From assembly GCA_003506095.1 (NCBI GenBank), contig DNWZ01000278.1, positions 1 to 13,344 on the forward strand: a DNA stretch of 13,344 bases, read 5' to 3'. The stretch is from Planctomycetaceae bacterium. Lineage in GTDB: Bacteria; Planctomycetota; Planctomycetia; Pirellulales; Pirellulaceae. The notes beneath the pieces are model-generated. The model saw only the letters and a list, made by a program, of their open reading frames with translations, made no database searches and was not told the DNA's origin. Position 1 is the first letter of the stretch. Each line of letters opens with the position of its first letter. This document shows positions 1-7,765 of this stretch, in pieces. The translations under genes and the position numbers were made by a program.

Positions 1-888
1 CCCGGTTGCCAGCTTCTGTTCAAACGTGGCATCGGGTATCAGGTCGCCCGCCAATTGCCAAATCGTAAAATCATCATAGGGCAAATTGCGATTAAAGGCA
101 TCGATCACCCAGTCGCGCCAAGGCCACATCGTTCGCTCGCGGTCGCCTTGGTATCCGTTTGAATCAGCATACCGCGCCGCATCCAACCAGCTCCACGCCA
201 TTCGTTCGCCGTAAGCTGGTGAGTTCAGCAAGCGATGGACAACTTTGTCCCAAGCGTCTTGGGATGTGTCACTTAAAAAAGCGTCGACTTCGGCAAGCGT
301 TGGCGGCAGTCCGGTCAAATCGAGAGACACGCGGCGGATCAGCGTTTGGCGTTCCGCCGAAGGTGAAACGGATACACCGCGCGCGGCCAGACGTGCTTGA
401 ACGAAGTGGTCGATTGGATTTTGCAGCAACACGACTTCACTCGTCGGCACCGCTGGAATCTCCGGCTTGACCAGCGGTTCGAACGACCAGTGAGCCCCCC
501 ACGGTGCACCACCATCGATCCAACGCGATAACAATTTGATCTGACCTGCGCTGAGCGGTTTTTTAAGACTTGGCGGCGGCATTACGCGATCCGGATCGTG
601 ACTGGTCACTCGATCGAGCAATATCGCAACCGAGTCGCCGTCGGCGTCGAGCGCCAGTCGTGCACCGTCCTCGGTATCCAACCGCAAAACCGCTTCTCGC
701 GACGCTTCGTCAGGCCCGTGGCAATTGAAACAATGCCCCGCAAGGATCGGACGAATATCGCGACTGAACGAGATCGCCCCTTCGTCTGCCATCAGCACCG
801 ACTGGTTCCTGCCCTGGATCGGTAAAGCCCATACGATGAACGCCAGCGGCGCTGCGTATCCGATGTGCAAGCGTACAATTTTGGACAT
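1..888 (-). CDS. Planctomycete PSD1/DUF1549 c-type cytochrome, 3'-truncated by the window edge
   Basis: The ATG lies at 886-888 on the minus strand and the frame stays open for 296 codons to base 1, so the C-terminal part is outside the window. The N-terminus is basic then hydrophobic (residues about 8-24) and a plausible cleavage precedes ADEG near residue 34, so export is likely. A CFNCH haem c motif sits at C53-C56-H57, and MPPP at M103 offers the usual axial Met. The haem domain follows the FSRDIRPILAGHC signature. From about residue 155, NPIDHFVQARL, RRVSLDLTGLPPT and the run to WDAARYADSNGYQ match DUF1549. Full family members are roughly 800-1100 aa and normally end in DUF1553, and a DUF1501 gene often lies next to them; both would be off the left edge. 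These proteins are abundant in planctomycetes and are presumed to support periplasmic electron transfer or polysaccharide breakdown; the substrate is unknown. There is no clear Shine-Dalgarno before the ATG. The family assignment is firm, the exact role is not. Confidence 0.93.
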   Translation of the reverse strand, partial: MSKIVRLHIGYAAPLAFIVWALPIQGRNQSVLMADEGAISFSRDIRPILAGHCFNCHGPDEASREAVLRLDTEDGARLALDADGDSVAILLDRVTSHDPDRVMPPPSLKKPLSAGQIKLLSRWIDGGAPWGAHWSFEPLVKPEIPAVPTSEVVLLQNPIDHFVQARLAARGVSVSPSAERQTLIRRVSLDLTGLPPTLAEVDAFLSDTSQDAWDKVVHRLLNSPAYGERMAWSWLDAARYADSNGYQGDRERTMWPWRDWVIDAFNRNLPYDDFTIWQLAGDLIPDATFEQKLATG

Positions 889-1209
889 TTTTAAAACCGA
901 TCGCAAAACTCTTGATAACCAAGTGGCCATCTGATTCTAACTGAACGAGACGGTGGGCAAACCAACCCAACGCGATGAAATGAGCTTGCCCGCAACCGAT
1001 CGGGTGGCATGGCGACCGGCCGCCGGAAACCGGCTATAAGGTTTGTGCAAGTTGTGTTTGTTAGAACCGTTGTAGGCGGAACTCAGGATGACATATCAAC
1101 ATCACGCTTTGCATAGAAGTGGCTCGTTGGCTGCGGTTTGTAGCGTAGATTTTGGCCGCGATGCGAATCATTGCAACGCGCCCCGCACCACATTCGAACA
1201 AACATTGCC
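889..1209. other. Divergent intergenic region, 321 bp
   Basis: This stretch separates the divergent cytochrome and protease-TPR genes. I see no convincing gene; the short frames here are shadows. It holds a small perfect inverted repeat, GCCGG-AAA-CCGGC, at 1022-1034, and a minus-strand TAGAAT (complement of 934-939) placed about 46 nt upstream of the cytochrome ATG that could act as a -10 box, though no good -35 accompanies it. A divergent promoter region is expected from the layout, but the promoter positions are not settled by sequence alone. Confidence 0.4.
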
Positions 1210-2910
1210 ATGCATCCATTCTTTCGATCCGCCGGTTGCGTTTTGTTGATAAGCGTCTTTTCATGCGATGCCGGCTTGATCGACGTTCCCGTCTGGGCAG
1301 AACAGCAGGCGAAAAAGACCACCCTTGCCGAAAAACTTCAAAAGCGGCGCGAGCTTCCCAGCACTTCAGCGCAAGCGACGCCAGAAACTCAGGCGATCGG
1401 CAACCCGACCTACAAACGGATGCTGCAGAGCGTCGTCCTGATCGAGCACATGGTTGATGATGCGTCGTGTCGCGGGACAGGTTGGATCGTGGACGCCGAC
1501 GACCGTTTGATCGTGACCAACCACCATGTGATCGAGGGTGCAGAAAATTGCCAAATTTACTTCCCCGAGTTCATTGACGGGCGGCTGAATACCGACCCTG
1601 CAACGTCGCTCGCACCGTCTCGCGCATTCAACGCTCGCGTCGTCGACAGCGACCAAACGCTTGATCTCGCGTTACTGCAGCTCGATCGTCCGCTCCCCAA
1701 AGATGCGCTCGCACTGGAACTCGCAGACAAAAGCGCAACGCCAGGCCAGCGCGTGCATTCCCTCGCAGGCAGCACCATTGGGTCACAAAGTCTCTGGATC
1801 TACTCGACCGGTCACGTTCGCCAGATTGTCCGCGGCATGATGGCCAATGACTACGAAGCCGTGTTGTTGGAATCCGATATGGCGACGAATCAAGGTAACA
1901 GCGGCGGGCCAGTCTGTGATGATGATGGAAAGGTCGTCGCGGTAGTTGAAGGCCATAGTACCGACGCTCGCTTGGTCAGTATCTACATCGACCTGCAGTC
2001 GCTGGTCGAATATCTTGACCTGGCACTTCGCTGCGTCGATCCTAAAACCGTCGAAGACTTGAAACTCGCAGCGCAACGACATTTAACCGAAGGCCGTCCA
2101 ACGATCGCGTTATCGCTGGTGACACGAGCGACAAAGCTTGATGCCGAATCGCCCGAACTGCTCACTTTGCGAGCCTGGTGCCGATTCGAGCTTGACGACC
2201 CCACATCGGCTGAGGCGGATTTTTTGGAAGCCATCAAGATCGACCGTAACTTTGCGACGGCGCATGATGGACTTGGCCATGTCGCTTGGCAGCGCGGTGA
2301 ACTGAAAGATGCAAAGAAACACTTTACCAATGCGATACGCAACGACGCCACCGATCCTGAGTACCTCGTTTCACGCGGAAACGTCAACCGACACTTAGAA
2401 CAATACGCCGACGCGCAGCGTGATTTCGATGCGGCATTGAAGATCGACCCTGAGTATACCGATGCAAAATGCTCAACCGCGTACGCCCAGATCGATCAAG
2501 GTGATTTCGAACTAGGTCTCGCGACACTCGAGTCGATCATCGAATCTCATGCTCAAGATACCGATTTCTTCTACTACGCCGGACTGGCATTGAATAACTT
2601 GGGCCGACACGACGAAGCGGTCGATACCCTCCAAGCGGCGATCACGCTCGATGCCGAGAACGTCGACGCCCACGATGTACTCACACAGTCATTGCTTGAA
2701 ATGAAACGCTTTGCCGACGCGCTGCCGTCCGCATCGATCGCACGAAACGCTTATCCAGACGACGCGCGAGTAACGTTCCGATACGGATTGGCATTAGTCG
2801 GCACAGGAAACATCGATGAAGGGATCGCAGCGGTGAAACGCGCAACGCAGCTTGACCCCCAAGATGAGGAAATCGCAGACGCCTTGCGTTATCTTCGCCA
2901 GAACACGTAA
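1210..2910 (+). CDS. Exported trypsin-like serine protease with C-terminal TPR repeats
   Basis: The 566-residue product starts at ATG 1210. A TTG at 1171 would add 13 residues and put a long polar stretch before the signal sequence, so 1210 is preferred. Residues 6-30 are a signal peptide ending VWA, with cleavage near 30/31. Residues 70-270 form a chymotrypsin-fold S1 domain (trypsin_2/HtrA-like) with the triad visible as H106 (TNHHV), D152 (LDLALL) and S231 (GNSGGP), so it should be active. No PDZ follows; instead residues about 285-560 are tandem TPR-like helices (for example DPEYLVSRGN, HDEAVDTLQAAITLDAEN and the ALRYL end). TPRs usually bind partner proteins, so this is likely a periplasmic protease recruited or controlled by protein contacts. 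A caspase-like gene and a HEAT-hydrolase gene follow on the same strand after 282 bp. The fold and catalytic residues are clear; the substrate is unknown. Confidence 0.9.
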   Translation: MHPFFRSAGCVLLISVFSCDAGLIDVPVWAEQQAKKTTLAEKLQKRRELPSTSAQATPETQAIGNPTYKRMLQSVVLIEHMVDDASCRGTGWIVDADDRLIVTNHHVIEGAENCQIYFPEFIDGRLNTDPATSLAPSRAFNARVVDSDQTLDLALLQLDRPLPKDALALELADKSATPGQRVHSLAGSTIGSQSLWIYSTGHVRQIVRGMMANDYEAVLLESDMATNQGNSGGPVCDDDGKVVAVVEGHSTDARLVSIYIDLQSLVEYLDLALRCVDPKTVEDLKLAAQRHLTEGRPTIALSLVTRATKLDAESPELLTLRAWCRFELDDPTSAEADFLEAIKIDRNFATAHDGLGHVAWQRGELKDAKKHFTNAIRNDATDPEYLVSRGNVNRHLEQYADAQRDFDAALKIDPEYTDAKCSTAYAQIDQGDFELGLATLESIIESHAQDTDFFYYAGLALNNLGRHDEAVDTLQAAITLDAENVDAHDVLTQSLLEMKRFADALPSASIARNAYPDDARVTFRYGLALVGTGNIDEGIAAVKRATQLDPQDEEIADALRYLRQNT

Positions 2911-2926
2911 TGCTCTGCCAACGCTT

Positions 2927-2956
2927 CGCATCATGTGATCAATAAGTGATGCGTTT
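2927..2956 (+). terminator. Terminator-like hairpin after the protease-TPR gene
   Basis: CGCATCA (2927-2933) and TGATGCG (2947-2953) form a 7-bp perfect inverted repeat with a 13-nt loop, followed only by TTT. It begins 17 nt after the stop of the protease-TPR gene. The long loop and short T run make it a weak candidate; it may reduce read-through into the caspase-like gene, which appears to have its own promoter. Confidence 0.35.
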
Positions 2957-3152
2957 AGGCGTAGCGGATGTCGCCAGACTTCCGCTTGATGACGAAGCAA
3001 TACGCGTTATGCATACGAGAGCCTCGTCGCGACACTCGCCAACCGCGGCATATCAGCACAGCAAGCGCCAGCCATCTGTGCGGCGCTCTTGATTTGGCGA
3101 CCTCATCGTCAAACACTTTCCAAGACAGTATCGGCACGCAATCAAATTGCGT

Positions 3153-3158
3153 TATAAT
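3153..3158 (+). promoter_or_regulatory. Candidate sigma70 -10 box (TATAAT) for the caspase/hydrolase operon
   Basis: A perfect TATAAT lies 34 nt before the caspase-like ATG at 3193, which would give a short leader of about 25-30 nt. No convincing -35 hexamer is seen 16-18 nt upstream (the bases there read roughly tatcggca). The position and perfect match in an otherwise GC-rich gap support it; the missing -35 lowers confidence. Confidence 0.45.
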
Positions 3159-3192
3159 ACCGGTCCCGCCACCGAAGAAAGTGTGAACGAAC

Positions 3193-4320
3193 ATGAACCA
3201 TCTTAATGCATCTGTTTGGGTCGTTTGGCTAACATGCCTGGCACCGTGGCTGACCGGGACCGCGTCTGCTCAGGTGTTGCATGCGATTGTCGTTGGCGAC
3301 GTTTCTCCGTCGGCAGGATGGGGCAAGTACACCTCCGCAGTCGCCATGGATATGGCCTTGGTGTCGAGCGCGATCACGGAGAATATGCCTGAGCGACAAG
3401 TCAATTTGGTGCGTTTTGAAATCAGTGAAGACGAGTACAGTTCACCAGCAAATCTGTTGGAAACGGTGAACGAACTGACCGTAGGGCCGAGCGATGCGAT
3501 CCTGTTTTACTTCACAGGTCACGGATCAGTCGACGATCAAGGCCAATACCTCGCGCTGGCTGCGGGTAAGCTGCACCGCAAAGATCTGCTGAGTGCGCTG
3601 CTGGCTAAGCGGGCTCGCATGGTCGCGCTGATCACAGACTGTTGCAACACACGCAGCGATGGCTATCTGTATGCGGCACCTTATATCGAAGTGACCAGCC
3701 CGCGCGCTCCGACACCGCTGTTCAAAAGCCTTTTTCTCGACAAAGTCGGCGTTGTCGACATCACCAGTTCCAGCCCCGGCGAAAGCGCTTTTTTTCTACC
3801 CTACCAAGAAGATCCGCCTGGTTCACCCGGTTCGATATTCACCACCGCTTGGCTCAACTGGGTCAAGCAAGAAAAACAGAGCGCACGATCTTGGGACGAC
3901 CTGGTTCGTGGTGTTAGCTTGCGAGTTCACCAGTCGTTTCGCGACTTTTATCCCAAAGGGGCAACGATCGCCAAAGGGGCACCGATTCAAACCCAGCAGA
4001 ATGTGTTTGCGTTTCAGTATCCTGATATGCCCGCACATGAAGGCCCCCGAACCGGACTCGTGGTTCGCGACTTTCCCGGTCGTGGTGCTGTGATAACCGA
4101 CGTCACACAAGGATCGCCAGCGACCCAAGCGTTTCTGATTCGACAAGATCGTTTCGTATCGCTAAAACCGCAACAAGTGATCGTGTCGGTCAACGGAAAA
4201 ACGACCTTAAACACCGCTGCGGTTGGCGAAGCGATTCGCCAGTCGCCGCAAATCATGCGTCTTTCGGTACGTGATCCAATGCAGGGAACGATCGAAGTGC
4301 TAGTACGGATGAAATATTAA
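3193..4320 (+). CDS. Exported caspase-like (peptidase C14) protein with C-terminal PDZ-like domain
   Basis: The product is 375 residues. Residues 7-26 are a signal peptide ending in TASA, with likely cleavage before Q27, so the protein is probably periplasmic or outside. Residues 28-275 are a caspase/p20-like domain: the strand LHAIVVGDV, the catalytic His in ILFYFTGHGS (H110) and the catalytic Cys in ITDCCNTR (C151, in the place of the Cys in the usual DACHS motif). The downstream ITSSSPGESAFF and GSIFTTAWLNWV segments match the family, so it looks active. Residues about 285-373 (GLVVRDFPGRGAVITDV, QGSPATQAFLIRQD, VIVSVNGKTTLN, IEVLVRMKY) resemble a PDZ domain, which could bind C-terminal peptides. 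A weak purine run precedes the ATG. Only 19 nt separate it from the HEAT-hydrolase gene, so the two are probably co-transcribed. Bacterial relatives of this kind often prefer Arg/Lys or other sites, so the cleavage specificity cannot be read here. Confidence 0.85.
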   Translation: MNHLNASVWVVWLTCLAPWLTGTASAQVLHAIVVGDVSPSAGWGKYTSAVAMDMALVSSAITENMPERQVNLVRFEISEDEYSSPANLLETVNELTVGPSDAILFYFTGHGSVDDQGQYLALAAGKLHRKDLLSALLAKRARMVALITDCCNTRSDGYLYAAPYIEVTSPRAPTPLFKSLFLDKVGVVDITSSSPGESAFFLPYQEDPPGSPGSIFTTAWLNWVKQEKQSARSWDDLVRGVSLRVHQSFRDFYPKGATIAKGAPIQTQQNVFAFQYPDMPAHEGPRTGLVVRDFPGRGAVITDVTQGSPATQAFLIRQDRFVSLKPQQVIVSVNGKTTLNTAAVGEAIRQSPQIMRLSVRDPMQGTIEVLVRMKY

Positions 4321-4339
4321 CAGCGTATCCGAACCCATC

Positions 4340-6415
4340 ATGCATTGGACATTTATGCCGTTACTTTCTAACCCCGGGCCGCGTTTGTTTCTGTTTTCTG
4401 TTCTGCTTTTCGCGGTTCAATCGGCTGCTGGACAAAATCCACCGTCCCAATCACCTGCTGACGATCAAGCACAGGCCGCACCAGTTGAAAAAACGCAGCA
4501 GAACGATCTTTGGGCAAAGTTGTTCTTAAAGAAAGACCCATTGCAAGCTTTACAGCAGGTGACGCTGCAGGACTTGCGACTGGCACTAGAAGATCCGAAC
4601 TTACAAACCGGTGTAATCACGAGGCATTTCTCACGCGTCACGGGTGCGACCGAAAAAGAGAAGATTGAATTTTTAGTCGATTCGATGCGGTCGCCCAATA
4701 CGGTGGTTCAGCGCCAAGCGGCCATCGAACTGCAAGCATTGAACGCCTTGGAAGCGGTCGTACGCGATCTGTTGCTCGGGTATATGAGCAGCGAAGACCC
4801 CGCAATAAGAAACGCTGCGATTGTAGGGCTTGAATTGATCGAAGTTCCGGCGGACCAGCAGAGCGATGACTACTGGAAAAAACTAATCGATGCGTTGAAT
4901 GATACTGATGACTCGGTTTCCCAGTCTGCTCAGCGTCAGTTAAAAGACCAGGGCGCTAACGCTGTACCGGCTCTGTTAAATGCGCTGGGCAATCAACACC
5001 CGCGGCCGACCTTGGTGGCGCGAGTGCTTTCGGAGATTGTTGGCAGCAAGGCGACACGGACCGAATCCTACTACTCCGCCCCAGTCCCGGAATCGCTTGA
5101 CGACTTTCCTGAGATCGTCGCCGATGCACCGCTTCCACGCAGAACGGTTGGCAAAGCGGCGAGTGCGCCTGCGCCGCCACATACCATACGCGATGTCGAT
5201 CCGACTGAACCGACTTCGGTTACGGTTTATTTTGGAACGAACCGGGAGCTGATTGATCGGCCACGGCGACCGTGGACCCAGTTGTTTCAATATCCGTTGC
5301 TCGCACTTATGCTTCTGCTAGCCGCCCTGATTCCATTCTTTACTGGACTTCCGGTCAACGCCAATCCCGTAGCCGACGCCGCGCAAGCACGTGGCTGCAG
5401 TCGTTGGCTGTTACCCTTGCTGCTGATCGGCGGAGCGGCTTGGTCGATGCTAATCTTTCGCGGTGAATTGCAACAACAATGGCAATTACGGTCGGGCGTC
5501 AGCTTTGGTGCACGCCGCGATCCCGCCGAATCGGTTCATTATGGGACGTGTACCGTATCGATCCCACCACGCCACCAAGTTGGTGCCGTCGAACGTCCAT
5601 TGCTCGGTCCAGAAAACGAGCAAGAGCATGTGGTGCTGAAGGCAATTGAAAACTTAGAAGAAGAAGCGTTCTTTCAACGAGTCAAATCCAGGGTCGCGGA
5701 ATTGCCGCCAGAGAACCGTTCTTGTTTTGTTTTTATTCATGGCTTCAACGTCGATTTTGACAGTGCCGCCAGGCGAACGGCACAAATGCATTATGACCTT
5801 AAGTTCCAGAGCGTTCCGATCTTTTTCAGTTGGCCTTCGCGTGCCAACGTACGCCATTACTTTTCAGACCGCAATGAGATTGAGTTCAGCCGATACGTGA
5901 TTAAAGAATTCTTATCGGATGTCGCGGAACGCGTTGACGCGGATCGAATACATGTGATCGCGCACAGCATGGGAGCCGATGCGACCTGCCGGGCGATCGC
6001 AGATTTGGGAGACCGTGGAAAGATCTTCGATCAAATCATTCTGGCGGCTCCCGATATTGACGCGGAGGTCTTTCGCGTGCAGATCGCACCGCGACTGACC
6101 CAGACCGCCAATCGCACCACTCTGTATTGCTCCAAGAACGACTGGGCACTGATGCTTTCTCGAAACTTTAACGACAGCACCAGGGCCGGCGACTCCAGCA
6201 GCGGTGCACTGGTATTGCAAGGAGTCGATACGATCGACGCCTCGGAGATCGACACCGATCTTTTAGGCCATTCGTATTACGGTGATTGTGTGCCGATTCT
6301 GGATGACGTCAACCTTTTAATGCGAACGTCGCTGCCACCGCAGGAGCGACGCTTACGTCCCTGGCCCGTCGACGAACAGTTGCTTTACTGGACACTTCCA
6401 GACGCCGCGCTTTGA
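4340..6415 (+). CDS. HEAT-repeat protein with DUF900-type alpha/beta hydrolase domain and inserted membrane hairpin
   Basis: The product is 691 residues. Residues 14-32 are a signal peptide (RLFLFSVLLFAVQSAAGQ). Residues about 70-235 are alpha-helical HEAT-like repeats (QRQAAIELQAL, DPAIRNAAIVGL, DSVSQSAQRQL). A linker leads to VTVYFGTNRELI (295-306), which is the opening strand of DUF900 hydrolases. The domain is then interrupted by two hydrophobic segments (about 316-336 and 355-373) and resumes at FGARRD (389) and YGTCTVSIPPRHQVG (401-415). The catalytic core has HGFN (467-470), the nucleophile elbow AHSMG (S543), D601 in SKNDWAL and H644 in LLGHSYYG, an intact Ser-Asp-His triad. The predicted topology puts both the HEAT and hydrolase parts in the periplasm, anchored by the hairpin. 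The substrate is unknown; esterase or lipase-like activity is an inference. It lies 19 nt after the caspase-like gene, and its stop faces the convergent PilZ gene across 1 nt. Confidence 0.85.
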   Translation: MHWTFMPLLSNPGPRLFLFSVLLFAVQSAAGQNPPSQSPADDQAQAAPVEKTQQNDLWAKLFLKKDPLQALQQVTLQDLRLALEDPNLQTGVITRHFSRVTGATEKEKIEFLVDSMRSPNTVVQRQAAIELQALNALEAVVRDLLLGYMSSEDPAIRNAAIVGLELIEVPADQQSDDYWKKLIDALNDTDDSVSQSAQRQLKDQGANAVPALLNALGNQHPRPTLVARVLSEIVGSKATRTESYYSAPVPESLDDFPEIVADAPLPRRTVGKAASAPAPPHTIRDVDPTEPTSVTVYFGTNRELIDRPRRPWTQLFQYPLLALMLLLAALIPFFTGLPVNANPVADAAQARGCSRWLLPLLLIGGAAWSMLIFRGELQQQWQLRSGVSFGARRDPAESVHYGTCTVSIPPRHQVGAVERPLLGPENEQEHVVLKAIENLEEEAFFQRVKSRVAELPPENRSCFVFIHGFNVDFDSAARRTAQMHYDLKFQSVPIFFSWPSRANVRHYFSDRNEIEFSRYVIKEFLSDVAERVDADRIHVIAHSMGADATCRAIADLGDRGKIFDQIILAAPDIDAEVFRVQIAPRLTQTANRTTLYCSKNDWALMLSRNFNDSTRAGDSSSGALVLQGVDTIDASEIDTDLLGHSYYGDCVPILDDVNLLMRTSLPPQERRLRPWPVDEQLLYWTLPDAAL

Positions 6416-6416
6416 G

Positions 6417-6848
6417 TCAATCGCTAAACGCGGTTTCATCCGGGGCGTTATGTTGCAGCAATTTTGCGCCGACTTCGTAACATCGGCTATTGTGTCGCCT
6501 GCACCGGATCACAAATAAAGACAGCCAAAAAGTCGGCAGGATTAATCGCAATCGCTCAGTCGGATAAAGCTGAATCGGTGAAATGAATCCCACCGCGTTT
6601 TTCGAAAAATCTTTCGTATAGACTCCCATAAAATCAGCGTTGCGGGGAATCGCAGGCAGGGCTCCGTCGATACGCAAAAGCCCATAGGTACGCACCGCAC
6701 GACGCTGCGATGCGCGCAGGTCATTTGGCAACGATGGCAACACGCCGCTTTCTTCAAAGTAACGGGACCAAGTTTCGGGCATTGTGATCGCAACCGATAC
6801 TTCCTCAACTAAGGCTGCATAGTGTTTTTGATAATCGAAGTCCAACAT
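6417..6848 (-). CDS. Small PilZ-like c-di-GMP-binding protein
   Basis: The product is 143 residues. Its start overlaps the last 40 nt of the HD-GYP gene. The ATG at 6846-6848 is fixed by a strong AAGGAG (complement of 6857-6862) with an 8-nt spacer. Residues about 45-132 fit a PilZ beta barrel: RRAVR (R49xxxR53), then D80-F-S82-K-N-A85 in the place of the usual DxSxxG, followed by VGFISP, a PTERLRLILP segment and YEVGAKLL at 124-131. The last Gly of the second motif is replaced by Ala, which may weaken binding. The N-terminal 40 residues are helical and unassigned, with no signal peptide or membrane segment. As the partner of an HD-GYP enzyme it would plausibly sense c-di-GMP in the cytoplasm. 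The PilZ reading rests on motif pattern rather than a search, so it is likely but not certain. Confidence 0.65.
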   Translation of the reverse strand: MLDFDYQKHYAALVEEVSVAITMPETWSRYFEESGVLPSLPNDLRASQRRAVRTYGLLRIDGALPAIPRNADFMGVYTKDFSKNAVGFISPIQLYPTERLRLILPTFWLSLFVIRCRRHNSRCYEVGAKLLQHNAPDETAFSD

Positions 6849-7765
6849 TCCACGATCTCCTTTTCAAGCGACGTTCCACTTTCTCGTTTCAAGAGCTCGC
6901 AAGCTTGTTGCCAAGGCATCGGCTTGCGGTAGGGTCGTTGGCTGGTAACAGCTTCGTAAATGTCAACAACCGCGCACATCTTGGCCCACGGATGAATCTC
7001 GTTTGACACACAGCCGACCGGATAGCCTCGCCCATCGATTTTTTCATGATGTTGGTAGACCATCATCAACTGTCCAATCGTCAGATCCTTGCGATCAGCG
7101 AGCTGGGAAAAACCGTCCCGCGGGTGCTTTTTGATGAGCTCAAATTCCGCGTCATCCAGCTTGCCAGGTTTTGCGAGAATCTTTTCGTCGACTTTTAATT
7201 TGCCCAAATCATGCAACAGCCCACCTGCGACGATCTCTTCCACCTCCTTTTTGGTGTAACCAAGCGCCGTCGCTAATATCCCTAGGTAGTAGGCGACGTT
7301 GGCCGAATGCGTAAATGTTGCATAGTCGTGATGCAATACGCGAAACAGGTCACCAGTGGCAAAGTCACCATCTGTCAACAATCTCGTCGCCAGTTGAGAC
7401 ATCTCGAGCGTTGTTTCAACGGTGTCCGACGTGTCGCCCTTGACAAAACTTTCCTCCAACACCGCCAAAACCACCTCATTCAGCGCCGCACTCCGCTGGG
7501 CCATCGTCACCGAATTGCTTCCAGAACCGCTTGCGACGTCCCGCAGATGTTTCTGATACTCGCGGCGGCCCTCTGACGATATGTACAGCTTCGTAATCCC
7601 TCGCTGACGCAAACGTTCAAGGTCCTCGGAATTCAATGCAATATTGGCTCTGCAATACAGCACAGCACGCTCAGGGGCATCGGCCTGGCAATACAAATCT
7701 GTGCCAACAACGGCAGCGGACGACAGAGTCGCAACACTTACGGCAATAAGATCACTGATGTACAA
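6809..7765 (-). CDS. HD-GYP domain c-di-GMP phosphodiesterase
   Basis: The product is 318 residues and appears cytoplasmic (no signal peptide or membrane segment). Residues about 1-75 are an uncharacterised N-terminal region (DLIAVSVATLSSAAVVGTD, ERLRQRGITKLYISSEG) of the kind that often precedes HD-GYP domains. The HD-GYP part (about 145-312) shows THSANVAYY (H153), HDLGK (H185-D186-K189), KKHPRDG (H214), HHEKIDGRGYP (239-249) and VDIYEAVTSQRPYR (D268). All metal-binding and GYP residues look intact, so hydrolysis of c-di-GMP to pGpG or GMP is expected from the family. The start is TTG at 7763-7765; no ATG lies in frame between it and the upstream stop, and no Shine-Dalgarno is evident, so the precise start is the weakest point. 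It is the first gene of an operon with the overlapping PilZ-like gene. Confidence 0.9.
   Translation of the reverse strand: MYISDLIAVSVATLSSAAVVGTDLYCQADAPERAVLYCRANIALNSEDLERLRQRGITKLYISSEGRREYQKHLRDVASGSGSNSVTMAQRSAALNEVVLAVLEESFVKGDTSDTVETTLEMSQLATRLLTDGDFATGDLFRVLHHDYATFTHSANVAYYLGILATALGYTKKEVEEIVAGGLLHDLGKLKVDEKILAKPGKLDDAEFELIKKHPRDGFSQLADRKDLTIGQLMMVYQHHEKIDGRGYPVGCVSNEIHPWAKMCAVVDIYEAVTSQRPYRKPMPWQQACELLKRESGTSLEKEIVECWTSIIKNTMQP
6857..6862 (-). promoter_or_regulatory. Strong Shine-Dalgarno (AAGGAG) for the PilZ-like gene
   Basis: AAGGAG on the minus strand lies inside the 3' end of the HD-GYP coding region, 8 nt before the PilZ-like ATG. It decides the start of that gene in preference to the internal ATG at 6780-6782. 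It is the only clear Shine-Dalgarno I found before any start in the window. Confidence 0.85.

Noticed and set aside
1171..1209. Upstream TTG start for the protease-TPR gene
   Set aside because: It would place 13 polar and basic residues before the signal peptide; ATG 1210 gives a standard signal sequence.
1210..1305. Lipoprotein signal around SVFSCD in the protease-TPR protein
   Set aside because: Phe at the -2 position does not fit a lipobox, and a normal cleavage site (VWA before EQQ) follows.
1983..2387. A 134-codon minus-strand frame opposite the protease-TPR gene
   Set aside because: The plus strand encodes a protease and regular TPR helices here; the opposite product is Ser/Arg-rich shadow coding.
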